Shown one piece after another: positions 14,901 through 24,500 of a stretch of 55,346 nucleotides of DNA (positions are counted from its first letter, which is position 1; every line of letters begins with the position of its first letter). This DNA comes from Pseudoneurospora amorphoporcata (Eukaryota; Ascomycota; Sordariomycetes; Sordariales; Sordariaceae). A program made the translations under genes and the position numbers. Location of the stretch: the NCBI GenBank assembly GCA_033297205.1, contig MU859281.1, positions 1 to 55,346 of the forward strand. The letters are read 5' to 3'. The notes below the pieces were generated by a model that did not search any database, had not been told where the DNA came from, and saw only the letters and a list, made by a program, of their open reading frames with translations.

Positions 14901-15220
14901 CAGGTTCGGGATAGCTGCATCAAATCAAATCTCAACTCAAGCATCAAGGATCCATTGTACCAAGGTAGCGCTTCCGACGGTTACGGCTCATCTTCTTCCG
15001 CCAGTCGAGCAACAACCAGCAAATAAAGTGTTAGTGACTTTTGTCTACGTCCATTTCCGTCTCCTTTTATTACCGTCATTCCGTCTCTCCAGTTGGGCTC
15101 CAACACCGGTGCTAATTTGGCTCCAGTGCTATCGTCCATCACAAACTCATCACATCATCTCTCCACGCCGCCGTGCGAAAATCACCCATCACAATCTACA
15201 GTCATCTCAAATCAGTTTGA
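12000..15220 (+). promoter_or_regulatory. Presumed promoter and long leader region of acon-3
   Basis: This stretch precedes the acon-3 start codon, is noticeably C/T-rich on the plus strand (for example 13380-13740 and 14150-15200), and contains many short upstream ATGs. Pyrimidine-rich DNA ahead of the start is typical of transcription start regions in filamentous ascomycetes, and developmental regulators often have long leaders with upstream reading frames. A T run lies at about 13961-13974. The assignment to acon-3 is inference from position; no start site or protein-binding site can be fixed from the sequence. The 267-codon plus-strand frame at 12009-12812 has no domain and overlaps other equally open frames. 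Confidence 0.4.
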
Positions 15221-17644
15221 ATGTCGGCCCTTAAGTTCCAACAGCCTGTTTACAAGGTGTACGAGGTAAGTCAGCCTTGAGTCAATACTTACCCGACAGT
15301 CTCGCCACCCGCCTCTCAGCCTGAAACTCGAGGCTAACACATGCTCTCACCTTGACACAGCCCGGCTATCATCCACAACGGACCATAATAGTCGACGAGC
15401 AAATCGACTCTCCGGAGACACTGACGATTCGGTTAGAGGAAGAAGCAGCACGTAACGGTGGGGACCTCGGCGGGAATTCCCCGAATGGTCTCCTGCCCAT
15501 GGCTGCCTACAAGACTCACCTGCAAGGTGTGTGCCTACTATCCATACTACTGCCTAGGATCTGGACAAGTGCTAATGCGGTTACGTTTGCCTGTAGGGTA
15601 TGCAGAGTCCACATACCCGCCATACGCGTCGCAGTCCTTTGCATCACAACAGAACGAAAATGCCGCTTCCATTAACCAGCTTGCCTTTGCGGCCAACAAC
15701 GCCGTAACAGGTCAATACCTGCCTCAGACAGGCTCAAACATCACAGTTCTTTCTTGCCATCCAGGCGCTGGAACATACGCCACAAAGGTCACTCTGAGGG
15801 TCTCCAGTCAATACGACATCCTCTCCGGGACCATGGCTGCATCAACACCATACGTCTCCATCACTTTCGGCTCCCAAAGATGCCCAGCGCAAGTCCAGCG
15901 AGGATCTCCAGATGCCAACGGCTCCTGCATCTACATGGTCACGGCCGACGCGCCCGAATTTTTGTCAACAGGATGCCCATCGCTCAGCAACGTACCGCTA
16001 TCTTTGCTCGTCGAGACTGCAAATGGCGGTGAAATCGCGCGGGTACCAAATGCTGGTATCTTCTCCTACAGCGATGGTCACGGTGGAGTTGGTAGTATTG
16101 GAGGTTCTGGTGCCGGGAGCCCGCCGGACCTGGGTAGCCCTAAAACTCGGTCACCCGCCCACCGAGCAAGCCCACCATCTCACGGCCTGCATCTCCGAAC
16201 AGATGCCGTCAGCCCAACAACACACCATGGGCTTGAAGGGGATTCGGCTACAACTACCTACGGATTCCCTCCTGGCGTCTCTGCGGCTAATGCTGTACAA
16301 GCACAAACCTACGGTCAGAACAACAACAGCATGCTTGGGGCTTATCGAAGCGCGTCCTTCTCTGAGCAGTATTCCCGCACAGGGCCAGTCTTGCGGTCAC
16401 CGCACGGTACAGGATGGGGCTTTGGCGGACCCATGGAGTCGATACGAAGCCCGGCAACAACCATCCCTCATACCTCGCACACTGGACTGACCCGGACAAG
16501 TTTGTCGGGTATCAGCTCATCATCTAACGCACCAACCCTTACAAGGACAAGCACGATTCCTCAGCAAGGGGGCTCTGGTGGACTTGGCGGCGGTGGCGGC
16601 GGCAATGGATACGGATATTCTCTGTATCAAAACAAGGCCACGCTCAATATTGTCGGTGACCTTGGGTCGATGGCGGAAAACTGGACCCAGGAAGAGTTTG
16701 AGAACAAGCGGAGGATCGTCATGTTCGACAAGTCGCAACATGGTGCGGTCCTCACCACCAGATTTAAGCCCGTCAACGTGTCGGAGAGGCCTTCTGGCGC
16801 CATTTGCATTAGCTGTATCTGGTGGGCTGAGAAGCAGGAATGCTATGTCACATCGGTGGACACCATCCACCTGCTCGAGCAGCTAGTTGCGGCGCCCAAC
16901 CGATTCTCAGTCGAGGAGAGGAACAGAATCCGAAGGAACCTCGAAGGATTCCGCCCCTTGACGGTCAGCAAGCAAAAGCCGGACAGCGAGGAGTTCTTCA
17001 AGGTCATCATGCAGTTCGGTAACCCGAAGCCTAGAAACATTGAGAAGGATATCAAAGTCTTCGCTTGGAAGATCTTGGACCAGGCTTTGAAGAAAATCAT
17101 CTCCAAGTACAGCACTTCCCCATCGGCCCTGAGCATGCCCGCCGCTCCATCTCCAAATGGTCCCTTGTACGGCCTACCGCCCACACCGAGCTCAGTATCG
17201 TCTGCCGATCAGTCTTCAACGGGCTATATGGGTGGCGGTCACCATCTGGCCGATTCACTGGCAAGCCCACGGCCTCTTGGTGGCGCCTCCTCATGGGCGC
17301 CATATGGCACTTCCGGCAGGACCATGTCGCCATTACTAAAGACCAGTTCCCCCATGTCGGTGCCTGGCCTCCGCATCTCGACCCTTTCGGGCGTGTACGA
17401 CAACAGAGGATCCACACAAAGCCTTGCATCGCCGTACGGTATGACGAGTTCAACACAGCATAGCCCCCATACGCATCATCCCCAGGGCAATTATGTACAG
17501 TCCGGGGTGTCGGTATCACAGGGGCCGCGCGCATGGGATTCCAGCTATGGTGTGACGGATAGCTATGCCGCCGCGCAAGCCGCCAGCCATACCCATGGCC
17601 ATGTTTATGGTGGCGGAGCCTATGGGGATGCACACCGCGCCTAA
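15221..17644 (+). CDS. acon-3: Medusa-type conidiation regulator (acon-3 / medA homologue)
   Basis: Regulator of asexual sporulation; medA in Aspergillus and acon-3 in Neurospora are needed for normal conidiophore development. Three exons: 15221-15265, 15361-15526 and 15597-17644. Introns are 15266-15360 (GTAAGT, CTAAC branch, CACAG) and 15527-15596 (GTGTGT, CTGTAG). They join in frame to 752 residues beginning MSALKFQQPVYKVYEPGYHP. A conserved N-terminal block spans about residues 119-228. The family-defining domain spans about 415-577, including the TLNIVGDLGSM and NWTQEEFENKRRIVMF motifs and ending near KKIISKYS. Flanking parts are Ser/Pro/Gly/His-rich with a polyglycine run at about 397-412, presumably disordered and nuclear. 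The ATG at 15221 is chosen because exon 1 reads straight into the conserved start. Identity rests on remembered family sequence and is strong. Confidence 0.9.
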
Positions 17645-18956
17645 ACCGACAATCCGATCCGATATGGCCTTTTCTGCCTAGCGATCAGCAAGCCGAGTGG
17701 AAAAGGCATCTCTGGGCATTTTGTCGCCAAACGGAGGCTAGCGGTCGCCCATGAGTCATTTGCACAGCGGGTGTTGCAATGGGGTTGCATTCAGTGAGCG
17801 ATGGTACGAAAGCAACCTCTATCGCAATATCAAATACCGCGACCACAATCCACCGGGGCGATCTCCAGTTCGGTATCCGCATCTTGCCATCTTCAATCAC
17901 AAAATGTTGGCTGCCTCAACTACCAGTCTCGTGCGGAGGAGCGTTTCCTCGTCTCTCATACGGCGAACTGGGAGTGGAGTGGGAAATGATCAGCTGGCTG
18001 GTGGCGTCCACCAATCACGGTGCGACTCGACTCACCCTTTTTCGGAGGCCAAAGCATCTCGGTGGGTATCCCGAGGACATTTGTGCATCCTACCTTGGCG
18101 TTTACATTGGCTATTCACGTTGATATCGAGGAATGCGGATGACGGAAGTCGAGCAAGTCTGCCGTTACGATTGTCGCATCGACTTTCAGCAGCAGCATGT
18201 CGCTTATCTACCCAAATACCGAGGTGGACCGTCAGTCCTGGTTTTCGGCATTCCATATACCAAGCGAAAGGTGGTCCCATTTCGAACTTTGAAGTGGTGT
18301 GTGCGAACCATGTCCCCGTGGGTTGGGTGTGTGACATGCATCGCATGCATGGCATGGCATGCTCGATGCCGTCGCGCAGGTAGGTAGTCTGCTTGCTCCC
18401 GGGTATCGACGAGCACTACTGCATGTCCAAGGCGCAAAGGCACAACGGGGTTTACGGGAAGCAAGCAAGCAAGCTGCCACTTGCTGCTGGGGCGCAACGT
18501 CGTGCATACCTCACCTACCTCTAGTATAATGCGCGCGCCTGTCAATTGTCAAGTATTGTCAAGGGGGAAGTCGCATAGTTTGCTTGCTCAATCGCACCGC
18601 CGAGCCTAGCACGGTGAAAAACGGCGAGGCGCAGTGCGCTTGCACAATCGGCGGTGCCGTGTTTGACAGGCAGCCTACACTAGACCTAGTTGTGGGAATC
18701 GGTTCCGAGGGACCGAGAACGGTGTCGGTGTCTGCTGAAGATAAGAGGTACAAGATGCACAAGATGCACAGGATGTTGTGTTGCGACGATCAGGTACTAC
18801 ATGGTTGTTGGGCTGTGCTGTGCTGTGTTGCGATGGACACTTTTTTTCCCCTTTTCTGTACAATTGCTACTACCACCACTGTTACTTGCTTTTTCTCTTG
18901 TTCATGTTTTTGTTATTGGTTGGGTTAGGTTGTTTACGCTCGCGGCGGGCGGTTAT

Positions 18957-18975
18957 TGGATGGATGGATGGATGG
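18957..18975. repeat. (GGAT)n microsatellite
   Basis: About four to five GGAT units; a shorter run of the same word occurs near 19180. Confidence 0.85.
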
Positions 18976-19102
18976 GGACTGATATACCCTGCTTTGCATG
19001 TTGGATGGGTTATTTATTGCGTTCTGTTCTTTTTGTCCGGCGCGCGCGGGGAATACGGATATGGATGGCGATTTGGGGCTGGTAGGATCTACTTTTGGTG
19101 TC

Positions 19103-19132
19103 TTTTTTTTTTTTTTTTGTTTTTTTTTTTTT
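19103..19132. repeat. Interrupted poly-T tract
   Basis: Sixteen T, one G, then thirteen T, in gene-free DNA. Confidence 0.9.
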
Positions 19133-20359
19133 GTCCGGAATTGGGTCAGAATGGGTGGCGTGGCATGGTTGGATGCTGGATGGATGGATGCAAGGTTGTA
19201 ATTCGGACCTGGCGGCGGCGGCGATGTACGCTAGGCACCTAGTCTACTGTTTTCATATCATGTGTACTACTTACTCTACAGATAAGGCGGGCGGTCTTGC
19301 GGTTTGGATCTAATTCATGAGATATATCTTGACACATTTGCTCTCTTTCGGATTGTGAATCGCATGTGCTGGCCATCATCTGCTTTAGTTTGATCTCTGA
19401 AAAGAAAAAGGTGGAAATCCCGGAAGCCGGTCCGCGTTCGGCCGTGATCTTTCCAGATCGGATTCGGCGGTCCCGTCCTTGGCCATGACGGAACCCCGGC
19501 CGGCCGGTCCCTGTTTGGTGGGATTTGCTCCGTTCATCGACATGACGCCGGTATGTTTAACCCGGACCCGATGTGAACAAAAACAACGGAACGTGTAGTA
19601 ATCGCGTAGGACGTCCAGTGCAGTTGGTGGATCCGACGGACATCTGTGAAGGTGAAGGTGAAGTTGAAAGTGAGGGTGGATGAATTCCATCCGTTACAAG
19701 CGCGATAAGGTATGCGTCGACCTGACCGCTACGAAATTGCAACAAGAAGGCTATCGGGTTTGTTTCTGGATATTTTTGAGGGGACTTGAGCTACTACTTG
19801 GAACTTATTGAAATAGATTAGTTTTTATTCGACTTTCTCATGTGGTGCTACTTACTAAGTATCCGTCCTATGCCTGTATGCTACCAGACAGACAGACTTG
19901 TCAAAAGAGTAATAAACCTACCTGCAGACATCGAACGTAAACCCCGTTTTTTTTTACCTGCTAAATTTCGTCTTTGAAATGACACGCAACATTTTACTAA
20001 CTTGGTTACCGAATTTTCTCAGACTTTCAAACTCAATTGCACATTTGCATGCACACTTTTCTCGTATCCTTAGGTACACAACACAACCAGCGCAACATGA
20101 TACAACTACCTACCATAACCTACCCGACGTACGATCGCATTCAATCACTAACGATTGCTCTAGATGGATGGCTGAAGCTGCTTCCCCCATCTGCGCAACC
20201 CCGCGACGATACCTTAATCTCTCGTCATCTAAACTACCTCGCAATGGATAGAGCGGTCAATTTACAGCAGATTGTACTAAATATTATAGATTCACTACGA
20301 GGTTTGAGTGATTTGGAGTGGTCTGGTCACGGCATTACCTGAGTTATGTGGTTGGGTAA

Positions 20360-20367
20360 TTCAAATA
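20360..20367. repeat. Left target-site duplication TTCAAATA
   Basis: An 8-bp word directly before the left terminal inverted repeat, repeated exactly at 20951-20958 after the right one. Eight bases is the duplication length typical of hAT-superfamily transposition. Confidence 0.8.
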
Positions 20368-20950
20368 GAGAAAAACTAGGCCCACACACATTCCCCTGTA
20401 CACTCGCACGTATCCCCACCCATGACAGCTGTCATAATATACAGCCGTTTTAGCTGGTAAAATGCCCGTTTTCTCGTGTCATCTAACATCCCTGCTCAAG
20501 CTGACAGGTGCGCTGAGACCGCTGTAAGTGCGCTGTTGCCGCTAGAGTCGTAATATTTTCGACAGCTCTACACACTACTGCACACAATACGCTATGTAGA
20601 TGCCTCGTCGCCGCCGTCCCTCCGTTGATACCATCGCGACCTTCCCAGCCATCAAGAAAGCAGATTCGTTGTATATGTGTTACTGGACATATCGAAGTTT
20701 ACAACACTACAAAAGTATGACTCTGGCGGCAATAGTGCACTTACAGCGGTCTCAGCGCCCCAGAAAATTTCCCGTCGTAATTTCGTGCATTGAGATTGGG
20801 GTATTTTAGCGGGGAAAACGGGGATTTCACATGCAGCTGTCGTGGTGGAGTTTGGACTGTCAGTGGACTGTCAGAGGCTTGGCAGGGTTGGGGTTATATA
20901 TGGGATACGTGTGAGTGTAGGGACCTATGTGTGTGGGCCTAGTTTTTCTC
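20368..20950. mobile_element. Non-autonomous terminal-inverted-repeat element (hAT-like MITE)
   Basis: The 583-bp element begins GAGAAAAACTAGGCCCACAC and ends with its exact reverse complement. The terminal match extends to about 23-24 bases, and perfect 8-bp duplications flank it. A second, subterminal inverted pair is visible: about 20511-20545 (GCGCTGAGACCGCTGTAAGTG...) matches the reverse complement of about 20720-20755. The element is therefore largely foldback. It contains no transposase; the 69-codon frame at 20600-20809 has no domain. Terminal repeats, duplication length and small size fit a MITE mobilised by a hAT transposase elsewhere. It looks little mutated compared with the relative at 35.6-36.35 kb. 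Superfamily assignment is inferred from the duplication length. Confidence 0.8.
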
Positions 20951-20958
20951 TTCAAATA
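20951..20958. repeat. Right target-site duplication TTCAAATA
   Basis: Exact repeat of the 8-bp word at 20360-20367, immediately outside the right end of the element. Confidence 0.8.
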
Positions 20959-21071
20959 ATACCTAGTAATGACCATTTACAACGAAGAGTTTTACCGCTA
21001 TAACATCATGATTTACATTACAGCTGACAGTTTGCCAGATGGTGTGCCGGTAGGTAGTTTACTCTATTAAG

Positions 21072-21107
21072 ATCTCTCTCTCTCACTCTCTCTCTCTGTC
21101 TCTCTCG
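21072..21107. repeat. Imperfect (CT)n microsatellite
   Basis: Mostly CT dinucleotides with one CA and one GT interruption. Confidence 0.85.
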
Positions 21108-21139
21108 AACTGCAGTAGCAAACAATAGAATAGAAATGG

Positions 21140-21177
21140 CATACATACATACATACATAACTCATAACTCATAACTC
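21140..21177. repeat. (CATA)n microsatellite followed by CTCATAA repeats
   Basis: Five CATA units, then two to three CTCATAA heptamers. Confidence 0.85.
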
Positions 21178-21598
21178 CTCCATCCGTATGTGCGTGCGTG
21201 CATCTCCATCCATCCGTATGTGTGCACCCATGCATCTATCTATGCAGTATGGTAACCGTTCGGCAGACAGGGAAGCAACAAACGCAAAGCCCGCAAGCAA
21301 CAACAAACCCTCACAAAAAAACCGAAAACGTAAGATACTACTAGCTGAGGAAATGATATCATATAAAGAAACCAAGAAACAAAAAAAAAAAAAATTGATA
21401 CAAAAGCAAAAAGGCCGCCCATATGCGAATGGACACAAAAGAAAAGAAACAAAGTGCCGTGTGCAATGTCCGATATAACCAAACCAAACCAACCAAGCAA
21501 CCCCTAACCTGTACCTGTCCAAGCTTATGTGAACACATAATGCGCAAAAAGATCGTTACCCGAACCCATCAACACATACTACCTACCAACACCCGTAC

Positions 21599-24500
21599 TC
21601 ACGAACTACTCACGCTATTCCGCTTGCTGCTGCTGCTCCTGCCCGACATTCCCCAAAGACTCCACGAATCGCTTCGAGTCTTGGTCTTTGGCTTTGTTGG
21701 GGGGTGGTCTTGCCCCGTCTTTCCCCCGTCCTTCCCATCTCCTCCTCCTGCCCCTGCCCCAGACCCAGACCCAGACCAGAGTCCCTTCCCGCTCCCGCCG
21801 CTCCCAGCAGTCGTCGCTGCCGCATCCGTCCCCGGCGACGATCCCGATTCCTGCCCCTGAGCTTGTCCCTGAACTTGCGCAGCAACAGTTCCACTTGCAA
21901 CCGGAACATGTTCCTTCCCTTCTGACCCTTTGGTGTTTGTGGTCCCATTTGCATCGGAAGCAGCGGCGAACGCGGTGAGACATGGAGCGGGCGCAGTGCA
22001 TGTGGCGAGACTGAGAGAGGGGCCAAGTACGGCAGTGGTGATGTCGGCGATCTCGGCGTGTTGGGGATTACTCCCGCTGCCACTACTCCCATCTCCAGGA
22101 CTCTCGATAGGCGCGGATGGGGTCTGTACTTGTGTGTTACTACCATGCTGTTGGTGTTCATCGTGGCCAGGGGCAAGAAATAACTGGTGGTGGTGTTCGC
22201 TTTCACCTGGAATTTCCATGGTGTTGGAGGTGGTGGAAGCTGGAATGACGGCGACGGGAGACTGTCCATGTCGGTGTCCGTTGTTGACCGAAGCGATGGA
22301 GGGTGTGCGGCGCTTGGGTGGTGGGATTGCGGGCGGTTCATTGTCGGTAGAGGCGGACTCGGTTGGCTCCATGTCGGCGGGTACGGAGGTGGAAGCATCG
22401 TTCACGGCGTCCATGTCGGCGCCGGTGCTAACGGCCTTGTTGACCGAGTCCGATTCCTTGGCGGGCACGGGGCTGACGACGCAAGTGACCGCGTTCAAAG
22501 CTTTTTTCAGCGCTTCATCGGCGGCCGAAGCAATGGCGGAAGCTTCGTGCGTGAGGGCTTCCTTGACGCTCTCGGTGGTGTCGTCGTCCTTTCCATTCAT
22601 GTCCTGCTCCTTGATTCCCATTTTAGCCTCGTCGTTCGCAACCGGCTTGTCCTGCTCTTCTTCATTGACGACGACGACGTCCTTGGCATCCCCGTTTACC
22701 TTCCCATCACCATCCCAAGCAGCATCACCCCCCTTCCCGGAACCACCATGACCATGGGCCTCCTTGCTGTTATTGTCCTTTCCATCCTTTCCTCCGCTCC
22801 CGGGAAATAACCAACTACCGACACTCAGGCTTGCACTGGCGCTGCCGCTGCCGCTGCCACTTCCCTGGCTTCCCGCAACCTCGGTTCCGCTGACACTTCC
22901 CTGGCTTCCCGCAACCTCGGTTCCGCTGACACTTCCCTGGATTCCCGCAACCTCGGTTCCGCTGACTGCAGACCTCTGCACTGCTTCGGGAATTGCCCGT
23001 GGTACTACTGCAGCCGCGGTAGTTGCAGCCGCGGCGACTACCGGTGGGGCGGCGGGTCCATGAGCAGCGCTCGTATTCCTCCTCTTCTTTCCAAGCGGGA
23101 ATCCCCATCCACTAGACTTGGCGGCGCTAGTCTGGCTCTGGCTTAGAGCCTGGAGGGCGGCGTCGTTGGTGGTGGTCGACGAGGAGGTAGACGGTCGAAG
23201 TTCGGGATCGGATTTGACAGAGTTGAGAGCTCGCTGGGTTTCGGGGGCGGCGGCGACGACGGAAGACTGGGGCTCGGTGGATGGCAACTGTGTCCTGGAC
23301 TGGGCTGCTTCGGGGTTGGGTTGGACAGTGTTAGCTTTGGGGGGCTGTTCGGAGCTGGGCCCCGACGTGGACGTCGATGAGATGATGCCCTTGATGCTGG
23401 CCTTGCTGGCCTTGGACGTCAGCGTCTTCTTCGCATCCTCCTTCTTGCCCTTGTCCTTGTCGGAAGTCTTCTTCTTGCTCTTCCGCACGCCTAGCCATGA
23501 TCCCCAACCTGTACTGCCTTCAGTGGGAGTCTGTTGATCTGAGTCTACCTTGTTGGAGGAGGAAATAGGGATCTTGGATGGCTTGGACTGCGACTCGGGG
23601 GAAGGCTCAACCGGCTTGGACACCAAATCGTGGGCATCAACAAGCGGTGCACCTCCTCCTCCCGGAGTCTCAGGTTCCTCACCCGGAAGCACGAGAACCT
23701 CACCAGGTACTTCCTGTGCCGGCGTCGAGAAAACTTCAATCTCCGCCCCTGGGGTCTCACCAATACTTGTCGGATCGACCTCAACCGGGTGGTCAGCAGC
23801 AAGTTCAACGAGTCCTTGGACAGCACCCACATCCACCGGCAACGGTAACGTGGCCGTAGAGTTCTGGTACTCAACAGCCGTAACCGCTACCGAGTGGGAA
23901 AGGGTGTCAGTCACCGAGGCCGTCAGGCTTGGTTGGGCAAGGTTGATGGTCGAAGCTGATGGGGTGATGTGCTCCGGGATGGTGGGAAGGGTGTCGATGA
24001 TGGCACCAGTAGGGCCGATGATGTGCGTCTGGAGCTCGAGGGTTGGATGGTCGACAACGGTCGCTTCCGGTTGGGCCTCAGATGGTGGCATGTCCCCAGT
24101 CGTTGGTTGAACCGCGTGGTGCTCCACCACTGGCTGGGCCTCATGTTGCACCTCATCCCGTGCCGGTTGGGCCACGACCTCGGTGTTGGTGTTGTTGTCC
24201 TTGTCATCCTTGGGCACATGCTGCTGTGTAACTTCGGGCCGCGCTTGGGCAGCGGCAGCCTCGGGTGCAGCCTCACTTTCCCGCGGTTGCGGTTGGGTCT
24301 CAGGCTCTGGTTCCACGACAGGAGCACCACCACCACTAGCAACCTTGGAACTGCTTCTCTTCTTTTTGTTCTTCTTCTTCGGCGAGCTGGCGGAATCCGT
24401 GGGCGCATCCGATTGGCCCTCAAACGCCAATGGCTCCGGGCTCGTTTCAGGCTTTGGTGCGGGAGCGAGTGCCTGATCCAAGCTCAGCGGCCCATCTTTG

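Larger units (their letters stand above)
17645..20359. other. Gene-free stretch downstream of acon-3
   Basis: Includes the presumed acon-3 3' untranslated region. Only short, domain-free frames are seen. It holds a (GGAT)n run at about 18957-18975 and two long T tracts at 19103-19118 and 19120-19132. No RNA gene recognised. Confidence 0.6.
20959..21598. other. Gene-free, microsatellite-rich spacer before the BTB gene 3' end
   Basis: Contains a CT-rich run (about 21072-21107), a (CATA)n run (21140-21159) followed by CTCATAA repeats to 21177, and an A14 tract at 21381-21394. No coding or RNA gene seen. The right part is presumably 3' untranslated region of the minus-strand BTB gene. Confidence 0.6.

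Noticed and set aside
20600..20809. 69-codon frame within the inverted-repeat element as a possible transposase
   Set aside because: Far too short, no catalytic motif, and the region partly consists of inverted-repeat sequence.
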